Below, in pieces: positions 39,801-48,662 of a DNA stretch of 64,000 bases (the first letter of the stretch is position 1; every line of letters begins with the position of its first letter). The stretch spans positions 19,414,553 through 19,478,552 of the forward strand of contig CM060107.1 in the NCBI GenBank assembly GCA_030522415.1, in the 5' to 3' direction. This stretch comes from Channallabes apus. Lineage: Eukaryota; Chordata; Actinopteri; Siluriformes; Clariidae. A program made the translations under genes and the position numbers. The notes under the pieces were generated by a model. That model was not told the DNA's origin, did no database searches, and saw nothing but the letters and a program-made list of their open reading frames with translations.

Positions 39801-41301
39801 TGTTTGTGCTGTTTAATTTATGCCAAGCTACAATGCAAACTAGCTTCTGAAACAAGGCTGTCTCCCAAATCCCTCTCTAACTCCTCGTCAATGGCACTGC
39901 TGAGTGTGTGTGATAAGTGATTGTACACCCTACATAGAGCACTAGCTTTTAATTTAATATTTAGGATTCAATCCCACAATGCACAAGTTAATGTAGCTGA
40001 TATTCTGAAGTGGAATAAGTGGAACTATAAAGAGAAACTTATGAGATTTACTGGACTGTCCACCACCCTGATGGTTTATTCTCTTCACCTTTTGGATACG
40101 CATTATAGGTAAGGATTTAAAACTATTTTTCACCCCTGTTAATTGTCCATTGCCGGCTCCGCCAGTTGTGGTTAGTTGACTCCACTAAACACTAAGTGGA
40201 TTTGTGTTAGCCGCGGAGCAATCTGTTAAGAATAAATGTTGTTTGTGGAACTGTTTGCAATATCTGACTCGAGGTCATCCTGTTTTGCTGGCTATCATCA
40301 CAGCTGTACTGCATCACAGTCATGCTGATATTCAGTATAACAGCTCTACACCTTGTGTTATGTTACTTAAGTATGTACCATCTTCCATGAATTTAGCTGA
40401 AATCTTTCCATATTCAGTCACGTTACTTGATGTGCTGACATTTCCTAAGATAATGTAATGGGTCAGTGTGAAAGGTTAATCTGCTGGTTCCTGATGTCAT
40501 GTTCATGATGTGCTGAATAAACACAAGGTCATGAGGTGTTATTGTTCAGCCCATCAAGAAGAGTTTTTAACTGTTTTAATCTTAATCTGTGTGCGTTTAC
40601 AGAAAGAAGAAAAAAAAGTATTAAGCAAAATATGGAGCTTGCAAAAATGACAAATTAGACATTTTAATAAAGAAAAATGTCAGGTTTTACTCTGACATGA
40701 GTAAACAGGAAGATAAATGGTTAGGCAGATGAGGAAACGTTAGCTAGCCGGAGTTAGCAGAGGTGTTGGCGTTTCTGTCTGAAAATAAGAAAACAATATT
40801 CGCATTTTAAAAAAAAAAGAAAAGAAAACACTCGTCCTGAGACGTCTCAGTGGGACAAGTCCACGTCCACCGCGTTAGCGCCACCAACTAACACAACAAA
40901 ACAAAGCTAGCTAGCTGAGGTCTGGCTAAAGTCTCACAGGAGTGTGTCAGTGCCATGTCACGCGCTGTAATGCTGATGATGTACATTATATACACTTTAC
41001 TGTTTACTGCAAGTTGAATTTGACTTTTGCCATTGATGTGTCTAACCTGGAGGTCTTTGAGACAGCTCTTTCTGGAAAGATAAGGAACTAGGTTTGGCAA
41101 TGCAGGAAAGATAACATGCTGAAACAGAGACAGTGATGTAGAAAGAGAGAGTGTGAGTGTGTGAGAACAGGCCGAGTGTTTACCGGTGATGCCTCCTCCT
41201 TTTCCGTGTCCCTTTCTCCGCTGCAGGATGAAGAAGGGATTGGCCCTCTCACTCACCCACAGCGCGTTAGCCAGCAGCACCTCCTCCGGGCTGATCCACA
41301 T
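9998..41301 (-). CDS. tbc1d9b: TBC1 domain family member 9B, Rab GTPase-activating protein
   Basis: Coding exons in transcript order: 41301-41184, 35894-35784, 35081-34963, 34857-34629, 34387-34129, 33935-33728, 32808-32629, 32454-32287, 29808-29658, 26989-26775, 24018-23901, 23226-23024, 21408-21326, 21214-21085, 20967-20869, 20788-20720, 14333-14093, 13750-13685, 13082-13011, 11881-11855, 11562-11509, 11269-11172, 10633-9998. All junctions are GT-AG, and phases agree to give 1217 residues (human protein about 1250). The start is the ATG at 41301 (MWISPEE); the codon three upstream is GTG. Two GRAM domains lie at about 145-215 and 285-355. The TBC domain (about 500-690) has R506..W510, the catalytic IxxDxxR with Arg551, and the YCQ motif with Gln586, so GAP activity looks intact. 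An EF-hand loop runs from D884 to E895. The C-terminal acidic patch ending in a VERQ..SSSDHE tail favours TBC1D9B over TBC1D9. It is expected to act on Rabs at membranes. Confidence 0.93.
13169..13218. repeat. (CA)n microsatellite in tbc1d9b intron 18
   Basis: About 25 uninterrupted CA units begin 87 bp upstream of the exon 19 acceptor (exon at 13011-13082). On the transcribed strand this is (TG)n close to a splice acceptor, a position where repeat length can affect exon inclusion. Long Cys-Val or His-Thr reading frames here are products of the repeat. Confidence 0.95.
14404..17614. mobile_element. Foldback DNA element with long inverted arms, carrying a nested Tc1
   Basis: The outer ends are TATGGAACGATATCGCGG (left, 14404) and its complement with one change (right, ending 17614), flanked on both sides by the direct repeat GATGTC (14398-14403 and 17615-17620). 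The left arm runs to about 15087 and the right arm starts near 17008; they are near-identical inverted copies. The left arm carries an extra 69-bp internal duplication near its end. The arms are rich in AATTGCATTTGCAATT-like palindromes. The unique loop was entered by the Tc1 at 15214-16841. Without that Tc1 the element is about 1.58 kb with no transposase, so it is non-autonomous. A 6-bp target duplication fits minor superfamilies such as IS3EU or Dada rather than hAT, Tc1 or piggyBac, but that is inference. Confidence 0.85.
15214..16841 (+). mobile_element. Tc1-like transposon with inactivated transposase
   Basis: TA target sites at 15212-15213 and 16842-16843 flank inverted repeats of about 230 bp whose outer 29 bases (CAACCCCTGGCAAAAATTC onward) are identical. 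The transposase frame starts near 15595 with a paired HTH region and GRPRK-type basic motif and runs in frame to a TAA at 16402. Translation would continue after it (NLWW..., to a stop at about 16592). Two of three catalytic residues are lost: the first Asp is Asn144 (AAT at 16024) and the Glu of the NPIE motif is the TAA. The middle Asp (QDDNASCH) is intact. It sits in the loop of the foldback element. Confidence 0.92.
18565..20185 (-). mobile_element. Tc1-like transposon, one nonsense codon from a full transposase frame
   Basis: TA-flanked termini read CAGTGGTGTGAAAAAC on the left and the complement on the right. On the minus strand the transposase starts at 19806 (MPRSKEIQ) with HTH, GRP motif, and the first Asp in WTDETK. 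It stops at a TAG (19081-19083) where related proteins have the Gln before QDNDPKHT. The same frame stays open beyond it through the second Asp (DNDPKH) and the NPIE Glu to the stop at 18784. All three DD34E residues are present, so a single CAG-to-TAG change is the only visible lesion. It lies in tbc1d9b intron 16, same strand as the gene. Confidence 0.93.
20210..20645. repeat. Dispersed teleost interspersed repeat
   Basis: Phrases such as CAGACCATTCTCTGTAAAAC, CAGCAGATCGTCTTGACCAT and CATGTGATTGGCTGATTA belong to a repeat found very widely in fish genomes. A related piece is at 18060-18260 and a likely end is at about 56322-56345. I do not recall its class with certainty. The 17.6-18.5 kb stretch shows nothing else. 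Confidence 0.5.
22278..22816 (+). mobile_element. Internally deleted Tc1 element
   Basis: TA-flanked ends read CAGTACAGGCCAAAAGTTTG and its complement. Inner repeats extend about 150 bp on each side. Only the transposase C-terminus remains (about 22430-22570, [18 protein letters not shown]). The left deletion point lies right after the terminal repeat, so the peptide is joined directly to repeat-derived codons. It cannot make active transposase. Confidence 0.9.
24084..24528. mobile_element. Decayed Tc1-derived MITE
   Basis: The left end (CCAGGCAAAAGGTTGGACAC) and right end (GTGTCCAAACATTTGACTGG) are inverted and diverged. The centre keeps fragments of the same transposase N-terminal region seen at 2230-2451, in opposite orientation. 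It lies in tbc1d9b intron 10. Confidence 0.75.
25180..25937. mobile_element. Non-autonomous hAT element
   Basis: A perfect 8-bp direct repeat, CTCTGCGC (25172-25179 and 25938-25945), flanks inverted ends TAGAGACCTGC and GCAGATCTCTA. Subterminal blocks of CCCGC/GCGGG repeats lie inside both ends, a known feature of hAT elements. No transposase is present. It lies in tbc1d9b intron 10. Confidence 0.85.
26160..26640. repeat. Probable dispersed repeat
   Basis: The phrase CACATACACAGTCATACACAG followed by ATGCAGTGAAATGCTT is one I associate with fish interspersed repeats. Family unknown; AT-rich with no coding capacity. Confidence 0.35.
27805..28691. mobile_element. Non-autonomous hAT element
   Basis: The left end TAGTGCTGCACGATTA and a diverged right end (TGTGCAGCCCAA) are flanked by GTGTACAC (27797-27804) and CTGTACAC (28692-28699), a 7/8 match for an 8-bp target duplication. 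No transposase frame is present. It lies in tbc1d9b intron 9. Confidence 0.75.
28880..29011. mobile_element. Small foldback MITE
   Basis: The 26-bp arms (28880-28905 and 28986-29011), beginning AATGTCCTGGTTTGAC, match as inverted repeats at 23 of 26 positions. Outer bases AATT on both sides extend the match. The loop is about 80 bp. Confidence 0.7.
29809..31926. other. tbc1d9b intron 8, unique part
   Basis: Nothing recognisable apart from (AAT)n at about 30749-30767 and (AT)n at 30825-30854. No exon signal was found. Confidence 0.5.
31927..32272 (+). mobile_element. tRNA-derived SINE (DANA/Mermaid type), full length
   Basis: The head GGCGGCATGGTGGTGTAGGG with GGTTAGCACGG resembles a tRNA A-box region. 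The body has the GTTTGCATGTTCTCCC, GGTGGGTTTCCTC and CGTAGTGTGTGAATGAGTG blocks of this SINE, and the tail is (GAGT)n. A perfect 12-bp duplication, TGATATGAGCTA, flanks it at 31915-31926 and 32273-32284. The right copy overlaps the exon 8 donor of tbc1d9b. Confidence 0.9.
33487..33505. repeat. Poly-G run
   Basis: About 18 consecutive G within a G-rich stretch in tbc1d9b intron 6 (C-rich in the transcript). Confidence 0.9.
35947..37603 (+). mobile_element. hAT element with two BED zinc-finger fragments (composite)
   Basis: The 8-bp duplication CCTTAAAG (35939-35946 and 37604-37611) flanks ends CAGTGGTTCTCAAAG and its near-complement TTTGAGAACCACTG, a classic hAT-Charlie terminus. Inside are two separate BED-type fingers. 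The first (36610-36888) starts with MEEDGAAAV and keeps H-LKSK-H, but both metal-binding Cys are changed to Tyr and His. The second (37066-37280) has CVLC and HLETTH intact. Between them (about 36960-37050) is a sequence resembling the 3' end of a different hAT family (ATATCGTTATCG and ATATCACCCACC), suggesting an older element nested inside. No DDE domain remains. It lies in tbc1d9b intron 1. Confidence 0.85.
38035..39130 (-). mobile_element. Heavily decayed Tc1-like element
   Basis: The minus-strand frame at 38742-38963 ([24 protein letters not shown]) matches the N-terminal HTH region of a teleost Tc1 transposase type. A patch near 38330-38355 on the same strand ([11 protein letters not shown]) is a decayed version of its second-Asp motif. 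Ends are approximate and no clean terminal repeat was seen. The remainder of intron 1 (37612-38034, 39131-41183) shows nothing recognisable. Confidence 0.65.
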
Positions 41302-41560
41302 CCTAACCACGGATAAAGTCCTGCTTTAGTCGAGGCCCGTTTCACATTCGCTCAACTCTAAAAAAATAAAATAAAATAAAATAAATAAATAACAAAACAG
41401 CAAGGTTAATCATGCCAAGATATACAAACACCACCGCCTGCCTACCTGCCTCCCTGCTGCTTCTGTTTGTTTCTACACAGGCTAGAGGGCGGGCACTGTG
41501 TGATGACGTCATCAACCAAAATGGCAGCCTTGCGCTCCGGTAAGGTTGCCAGATCTGCGT
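41302..41560 (-). promoter_or_regulatory. Probable tbc1d9b promoter
   Basis: The region directly upstream of the start codon contains the 14-bp palindrome TGATGACGTCATCA (41501-41514) with a full CRE (TGACGTCA, 41504-41511), followed by AAAATGGCAGCC (41518 onward), a YY1-like site. The 5' leader is short and no TATA box was seen. A transcription start was not located. Confidence 0.55.
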
Positions 41561-41737
41561 GACGAAACTCAAAAGATTCACTCACGATTCGAGATTCAAA
41601 GGTGCGTTATTGGCAGGAAAAATATTTACATCCGTATTGCTAACGCTCGGAAATAAGTCACAAGAAACTAACAGGAGAGAGAGAGAGAGAGAGAAAAAAA
41701 AGTGTTTTAATAAATAAATGTACTGTATATAAAAAGC

Positions 41738-41970
41738 AGCGTCGCCTTGCTCCTCCAGGGTTTGCATGTTCTCCCCGTGCTTGGTGGGTTTCCTCCGGGT
41801 ATTCCGGTTTCCTCCCACATTCCAAAGACATGTAGGTTAGGTTAATTGATGTTCCCAAATTTCCCGTAGTGTGTGTGTGTGTGCCCTGCAATGGATTGGC
41901 ACCCTGTCCAGGGTGTACCTCGCCTTGTGCCCTAAAGTCTCCTGGTATACTGTAGGTTCCAGCTCCCCCC
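41738..41970 (+). mobile_element. DANA/Mermaid-type SINE, 5'-truncated
   Basis: The same body blocks as the copy at 31927 are present (GTTTGCATGTTCTCCCC, GGTGGGTTTCCTCCGG, CCGTAGTGTG), but the tRNA-like head is mostly missing. Confidence 0.8.
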
Positions 41971-42126
41971 CCCAGAACATTTAGTTCTGCAGTCAAGGAT
42001 AAAGTGACACTCTTGACCATTATTTTGAAAAAAGAAAAAAAAAACACTCACTTACTCACTTACTCATAGACTATACTGCTATATTCTATATACAACTAGA
42101 GAGGTACATTTCCTGAAGAAAATGTG

Positions 42127-43586
42127 AGTGGTGCTTGACGTGGCAAGTTAACACGAGGCTAGCTAATCAGCATAACTCCATGATAGGCACATGGAAATCA
42201 GGTTAAGTGCGCAAAGCAAAGTTTAATCAATGTCAAGTCTATGAGCAGATAATTGCCCCCTACGGGGGCAATTAACCGCTCAGCCCCTCAGAGAGGTCAC
42301 TGCACACCCCTCCCGGATAAGACGCACGATATGACACCTCAGTCAAGGGTCCACGACAAATGGTGAGGGACCAGCGGGTAATTGCCCCCTGCTGGGGCAA
42401 TTAACAGCCCAGCCCCTCAGAGAGGTCACTGCACACACCTGCCGGATAAGACGCACGATATGACACCTCATTCATGGGCCTACGACATACAGTGTTGTTC
42501 TAGTAGTTAATTGCCCCCTGCGGGGGCAATTAACCGCCCGCCCTCAGTAGTATCATATAACTCAATGCCCGACTGAGGCGAACGGTTTCAACGGCTGGAA
42601 CCCCAGCCCTGAGCAAAGTCATAGGACCCCAGCCCCGCATAAGCCGAACGATATGACACCTCATTCATGGGTGTATGACAAACGGTGCGGGAACAGCGGT
42701 TAAAATGTTACATCTATGAGAGTTTAATTGCCCCCTGCGGGGGCAATTGACCGCCCAGCCCTGAGCAGAGTCATATCACCCTACCCCCGGATAAGCCGCA
42801 CGATATGACACCTCAGTCATGGGTGTATGACAAACGGTGCGGGAATAGCGGTTAATATGTTAAGTCTATGAGCGTTTAATTGCCCCCTGTGGGGGCAATT
42901 AACCGCCCAGCCCCTCAGAACAGCCATAGCACCCCACCCGCGGACAAGCCGTACGATTTGACACCTCATTCACGGGTCCATGACAAACGGTGCGGGACTA
43001 GCCATTAAAATGTTAAGTCTATGGGCGATTAATTGCCCCCTGCGGGGGCAATTAACCGCCCAGCCCCTCAGAAAAGGCATAGGACCCCATCCCTGAACCA
43101 GCCGAACGGTTTGACACCTCATTCATGGGTCTGCGACAAACTAATTCTTCGATAAATACCCCATTATAAGTCAATGGGGCAATTTTGGGGACCTCTTTTG
43201 CCCCGGGGGTAGAACTTATACCCTTGTGCGGGGTATCCTCTGACAGAGGTTGCAAACCTCCTCAAATGGGGTGAATTTCACTTTTCTACAAAATTCCCTC
43301 TCTGCGCCACAATCCGTCAAAATTTGGCCTCCATGTTATCCTATGGGACTTTTTTGGGTGCTTAATTGCCCCCTGCGGGGGCAATTAAGCACCCACCCCT
43401 TAGAAAAGTCATAGCACCCCATTCCCGATTAGGCCGCACGATATGACACCCCATTCATGGGTCTAGGACAAACGGTGCGGGACTAGTTACGCGCCGAACT
43501 TTCATACGGAAGAATAAAAAGAAGAAGAATAAAAAAAAAAAAATAAGTATGCAAGATAACAATAGTGATGCTTTTCAAGCACCACT
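42127..43586. mobile_element. TIR-bounded element carrying an array of GC-rich hairpins
   Basis: Inverted ends AGTGGTGCTTGA (42127-42138) and TCAAGCACCACT (43575-43586) enclose a repeat array. Seven hairpins of the form AATTGCCCCC-TGC-GGGGGCAATT start at 42251, 42380, 42509, 42726, 42878, 43031 and 43364. Each is followed by a conserved unit (CGCCCAGCCCCTCAGA, then GATATGACACCTCATTCATGGG, then ACAAACGGTGCGGGA). The right end has an A-rich GAAGAAG tract and a second hairpin, AGTGATGCTT-TTC-AAGCACCACT (43564-43586). No target duplication is clear and no protein is encoded. Similar right ends occur as dispersed repeats in cyprinid genomes, as far as I recall; superfamily undetermined. Confidence 0.7.
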
Positions 43587-43959
43587 AATTATAGGCCTTA
43601 AGCCTATCGCTGGAGACTTAGGGCATGAAGCGGGGTACACCATGGATGAGGTGCCAATCCATCTCACACATAGCAGTCTGATCCAGGGTGTCAGTAGCTA
43701 TAAGCTCGGCCTAATGTATCCGTTTTTACGCTTGTTCTCAATATGCATGCTTCCCTTGGGTAACATCATTAGAAGACATGGGATTAGTTTCCAAAATAAA
43801 TGTCTTGCCCCCTCAAATTAAATTTTTGAAATGTTGAGAAAGCACATGTTAATATACTCACAAAATGAATTTATAAGAAGTTGATAAAATGATCTGCAGT
43901 AGTGGAAAAATTCGCCTAAAAAGGGACACTACACAATACGGTATTAGATTTCACTGCCT

Positions 43960-44880
43960 GCAGCGCGCGCACGCATCTTAGAAATATTTCCAAGCTTAGG
44001 AACATCTTATCCGTATCTGATGCAGAAAAACTAGTTCATGCATTCATGACCTCCAGACTGGACTATTGTAATGCATTAGGTGGTTGTCCTGCATCCTCCA
44101 TGGTTAGTCCAAAATGCAGCCGCCAGGGTTCTCACTAGATCCAGAAATTCAATTCAAAGAACTTTATTAATCCCAGAGGGAAATTGCTTAAAAAGGGAAA
44201 TTGTTTAAACAGGGAAATATGATCATATAACCCCAATATTATCATGCCTGCAGTGGCTACCTGTTCAGTTTAGAATTAATTACAAAATAGTATTACTTAC
44301 ATACAAGGCTTTAAATGGTTTAGCTCCCACATACAGTACTGTATCTAACCAGTCTTCTGATACGCTACAATCCAGCACTTTCCTTAAGATCACAAATCTC
44401 CAGACTTCTGGTAGTTCCCAGAATTTCAAAATCTACAAAATGGCATTTTCATATTTAGCTCCAAAGCTAAACGTATCTCATCCCATAACCTCATACTCCA
44501 GTACATCTATCCTGAATGGCAACTACGCTAATTCTCTCCATCTGTTCTGTCTTTTTCTACCCAAATGAGGTTGAGTTCCCTGATTGAGGCTGGTTCTTCT
44601 CAAGATTTATTCCTATTGCCATCTCAGGGAGTTTTTCCTTGCCACTGTCGCCGTCACCCTTGGCTTGCTCATCAGAGACATTTCATTCAACATTCATTCA
44701 TCTCATTATTATCTAGACACATTTTTCTCACACATACACACTTCCAAACATTTTCTTTTTTTTTTTTTTTTATTTCTTACATTTTTGTGAAGCTGCTTTG
44801 AGACAATGACCATTGTTAAAAGCACTACTGTATATAAATAAAACTGAATTGAATTCAATTGAACTGTCTACTGTTATTGT
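43960..44880 (+). mobile_element. LINE 3' remnant (L2/CR1-like)
   Basis: Decayed reverse-transcriptase C-terminal codons can be followed (…SRLDYCNAL near 44057, then LQWLPVQFRINYKI near 44255-44295). The 3' end (TTGTGAAGCTGCTTTGAGAC, then TGAATTGAATTCAATTGAA) is typical of fish L2-type LINEs. A short reversed repeat (AATTCAATTCAAAGAACTTT, 44146 onward) interrupts it. Confidence 0.7.
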
Positions 44881-44924
44881 CAGTGAGGTCACTGCTTTCT
44901 GTTACATTTGGGGAAGGAATGATT

Positions 44925-45070
44925 ATGACATGCCCAGTATGACATAAAAGTTGTTGATGACGCTGCCTAACATGATATTCTGTGAGGTATGCCTGTGACA
45001 TGCCCACAGTATGAAATAATGGATGATAAGCGTCTGTGGCACGCCCACAGTATGACATAAAAGTTGATAA
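44925..45070. repeat. Three-copy tandem repeat, unit about 65-70 bp
   Basis: GACATGCCCA..AGTATGACATAAAAGTTG-like units start near 44928, 44996 and 45038, with ATGACGCTG/ATAAGCGTCTG inserts. Confidence 0.5.
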
Positions 45071-45288
45071 TTTCCCGTGGCTACCTGTGCAAACACAGGC
45101 TCCCGTGATCAAGCCAAAACCAGGTCACTTGGTCCTCCTGAGACACGACCTCTAACACTATGTGCTGAATACTGAACTTGATAAATGTCTTCATACAGTA
45201 CAAGAAGACGTCTGGCAAAAAATTTACATGCGATTGCGCTCAAATGAGGTTCCCATCAGTTCCTAAATTCAAAGGGATTCAATTTGGA

Positions 45289-45458
45289 GCGTCAATTAAC
45301 CTAACCTACATGTCGTTGGAATGTGGGAGGAAACCGGAGTACCCGGAGGAAACCCACCAAGCACGGGGTGAACATGCAAACTTCATGCACACAGAGACTG
45401 GAATCGAGCCTGCCCCGGGAATCGAACCCAGACCCTGGCGGTGCAAGGCGACAGTGCG
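45289..45458 (-). mobile_element. DANA/Mermaid-type SINE fragment
   Basis: A reverse copy of the SINE 5' two-thirds: GGAGGAAACCCACCAAGCAC, CATGCAAACTTCATGCAC, and GGAATCGAACCCAGACC, the reversed B-box. Confidence 0.85.
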
Positions 45459-46204
45459 TTTCAGTAAATTCCCAGTTATGTGAACATCCATCCATCCATT
45501 AATCTAGGAACCTCTATACAGTAGTCCAACTAAGGACTGTGGACCATTGTATTTATGTATCTATTTCTATTTATTCCCATTTACACAACCTTGGTAGGAC
45601 CTCCGGTCAACATTCAGTCATGAGACCAATTGATTTAAAATCTGTTCTAGAACATTCGGGTCATGTCCTGCAGTAGGCAAACTCTGTTATATTTAATATT
45701 AGCATTTTGCTTATACTGTATGTGCACAATTTTTATGGAATTTTTTATTTTTATTTTAATACATTCCAGTCTCACTTGGATCATTTTTATTGGATGCAAT
45801 GTAGTAAAAAAAAAAAAAAACAATTATAATTCTATAATTTTAAGATAGCATTTTTACATAGTTTATATACTATGTGTGATCCACATGTAACCATGTCTTG
45901 CAAAATGCTCACCCGTTTTTGAGAGATATTACTACTTAATTCTCAATATATTCAATATGACTATTATCCAATATTTGAAAGGCTTTTTTTAAGCATCATT
46001 TGACCTTAATAAAGATTCTGACCACATTGTCTTTCCCATATAACATTTTTGGGAAAAATATTTTGTACCTGACCAGCTTCCTCTAAAATACACAATTAAG
46101 CACACTTCACAGTACAGGCAAGATAGCTACTATGTCTTTTTCAAATGATCAGGTAATTATATACAGACATGTAGCTACGCAGATTTAGAACAGATTTTGA
46201 AACA

Positions 46205-46518
46205 TCCTGAGTCAAGGGTTTGATTTCAGTCTCAGGTCTGTGTGCGTGTGTGTGGAGTGTGCACGTCCTCCCCGTGCTTGGTGGGTTTCTTCTGAGTACT
46301 CTGGTTTCCACCCACAGCACTTATGTTGCATTTCGAAATTGCTCGTATTAGTACAATATGTGTGTGTGTGTGTGTGTGTGTGTGAGTGCTTTGCCCCTAG
46401 ATGATGTGGAACCCCATCCAGGGTGTACCTGCCTCGACTGCCATGACTCCTGGGACAGGCTCCATATCTCCTGTGACCCTGTATAGGATAAGCATTATAG
46501 GGAATGATTAAGTGAGTA
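46205..46518 (+). mobile_element. Decayed DANA/Mermaid-type SINE
   Basis: Recognisable blocks include CCCCGTGCTTGGTGGG, a (TG)n expansion at about 46361-46384, and CCATCCAGGGTGTACCTGCC. It is more diverged than the other copies. Confidence 0.7.
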
Positions 46519-48267
46519 ATTGTCTAATAAATATAGATTAATGATATTCGGTATGAAGGGGTTTGCCATCGGCAGCACATTTAGCCACAAGGTTTTTCAA
46601 AAACAGTTTTCAAATGACTGAGAAGTTATCGAAATAAAATTATAGTATTTATATTTAAATGAATAATAAAGATCATATAACAGGTCATAATAGTTCAAGG
46701 CATTATTTTCCACTATCAATAATATTGTCAACAATTATAAGATAAACTTAACAGTCAACTTTAATATTTTCAGATTACAATAAAGTATTAGAATAACTGT
46801 ATAACCATTTTAATGTCTGTGCATTTGAATGACTAAAATATTTAGTTAGTTAAAACTATTTGTATAATATGACAAACAAATGTATTCGAAATAAAAAGGA
46901 AATAAATCTCCACTAATATTTCCAAACATTTCTGAAGAGGTTTACATCTGACAAGGCATTATTAAACATAATATTTTAAGGACACAACATGGCTGACTGC
47001 TTTGTGCAGGATGAGCAAACTGCTCCTCTCAGTGGTAAAAAGTGAGAAAACACCCCAACCCTTCTAACCACTTTTAATACTCATTCCTCATGCTGAGTGG
47101 AAACAGTAAGACAATGTTTTTCAAGTATCACTTGGGTTGTGTTTCCTGAAATCTGAATTGTGTGTATGAGAGCAAAGATACTCTAAATTTGTTGATTTTT
47201 TTCTGATCATAATCGCTTCACAATAAGAGCATTCTATAGTGAGCCTGATTTCATTTGAGACTTCCCCACAGATTGCAAATTACACAATCATCTTTGGTTT
47301 ACAAAGCAACAAGAAGGTTTGCTTCATGAAGGCATCAATGTCCTTATAATTAAAAAATCATCATCACCACCATCATCATCATCCTTCTTAAATTTTACAA
47401 TAAGCGAAGATCAGCCCAGATTCTATCCATAGCCAGAAGTTCCAGCTGTTCCTCCAATGGGTCCTGGGGTCAATCCCAAGGTTTCCACCATCTTCTCAAA
47501 CAAAGGCAAGTCTAATTGGTTGAGTCCTATGTCGTGTTCTGGTTGAGCAGCCAAATAGCCAAACCTTTGCCTGTAAACTAAATTCAGCACTATGAAGTGG
47601 TACAGTTACTACAACAATGTTGGTGCTGATCCAATCTGTCCGACAAGCTTAACAAATTCTCCCCATCGCCCATGGATTAGATGAACACCACCAGGGCATG
47701 GTCTCTGTCCTCACCTAATGACAGCATCACATTCTTCTGGGAGCATCTTCTGGGAGAGAACAATGGCCAAAGACTTTGAGGTGATGAATTTTATGTCAAA
47801 TTCATTCAAATTATATTAAGATTACAGTGTACTGAAGAAGAAGAAAAACACACTTATTAGAATTGAGTCAATATCGTATAAAATTCAGAGTCCATGTGGA
47901 TTTTGTGGATGAGGTACAAATACACTATGGTTGAGACACCAGTACAATAATGCTTGTCATATACAGAGCAACTGTCATAAAACTCAAAGGCACAATGATT
48001 CCTTACTGTAAGTCCTGCTTTGTTCTTTGTGTAAATAGTTAACCTGTAATCAGCCACCATACAAACAAAAAGGTGACAACTGAGGTCATTTACACGGTTT
48101 GCACACGGTTTACACGGTTTGCACATTACACATTTGTGTTTAAGCTGTTCATTCTTTTGTGTCATGTTGTGACGATCTGTCACATGTTTTAAGTACAGTA
48201 GTTAATGTTTATCTTTTCCATGCTATAATTAAAATACTTAAAAACATAATGATACAAAAAATAATAC
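46519..48267. other. Gene-free stretch 3' of bbs12
   Basis: AT-rich and without an exon or clear repeat. The part at 47390-47770 is less AT-rich and may be a decayed retrotransposon, but I could not match it. The 108-codon minus-strand frame at 47857-48183 has no features of a real protein. Confidence 0.4.
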
Positions 48268-48273
48268 TTTATT
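48268..48273 (-). terminator. Polyadenylation signal candidate for bbs12
   Basis: AATAAA on the minus strand lies about 390 bp beyond the bbs12 stop codon and is the first such hexamer downstream. Confidence 0.55.
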
Positions 48274-48662
48274 TAGTGTTCATTTTAAAGAAAAAAAATT
48301 ACAAAATAAAAATGTAAAATATAGTGATATAGTGATTAATAGTAGTGCTTTACAGGTGTTGTACACTTGACAGTAGGCTGAACATCTGGACAGATGTCCT
48401 TAAACCAAAGTTTTCAGATGTTGAATCTTCCTGTCCAAGCAGAGCACGTACACTGCCATGTTAATAACTGTACGGCAAAATCTGTTCCTATGCTGGATGG
48501 AATGAGACACACAGAATATGAAACACCAAAAAAGCCAGCCAAGAACTGACATCCAGTGGACGAGTGCATTGGCAGCCCGATGTAAGAAAGCCATGTCTTT
48601 ACTCGACAGGATTGCTTAACTGAAGAACTGGCACTAACTTTCTGTCTGGAGACCTTGATATT

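Noticed and set aside
40204..40458. 84-codon frame in tbc1d9b intron 1
   Set aside because: No domain, no splice signals that fit the gene, wrong strand for tbc1d9b; likely chance.
42251..43386. CRISPR-like array of palindromic repeats
   Set aside because: The host is a vertebrate, spacing is uneven (129-333 bp) and the spacers are copies of one another, unlike CRISPR spacers.
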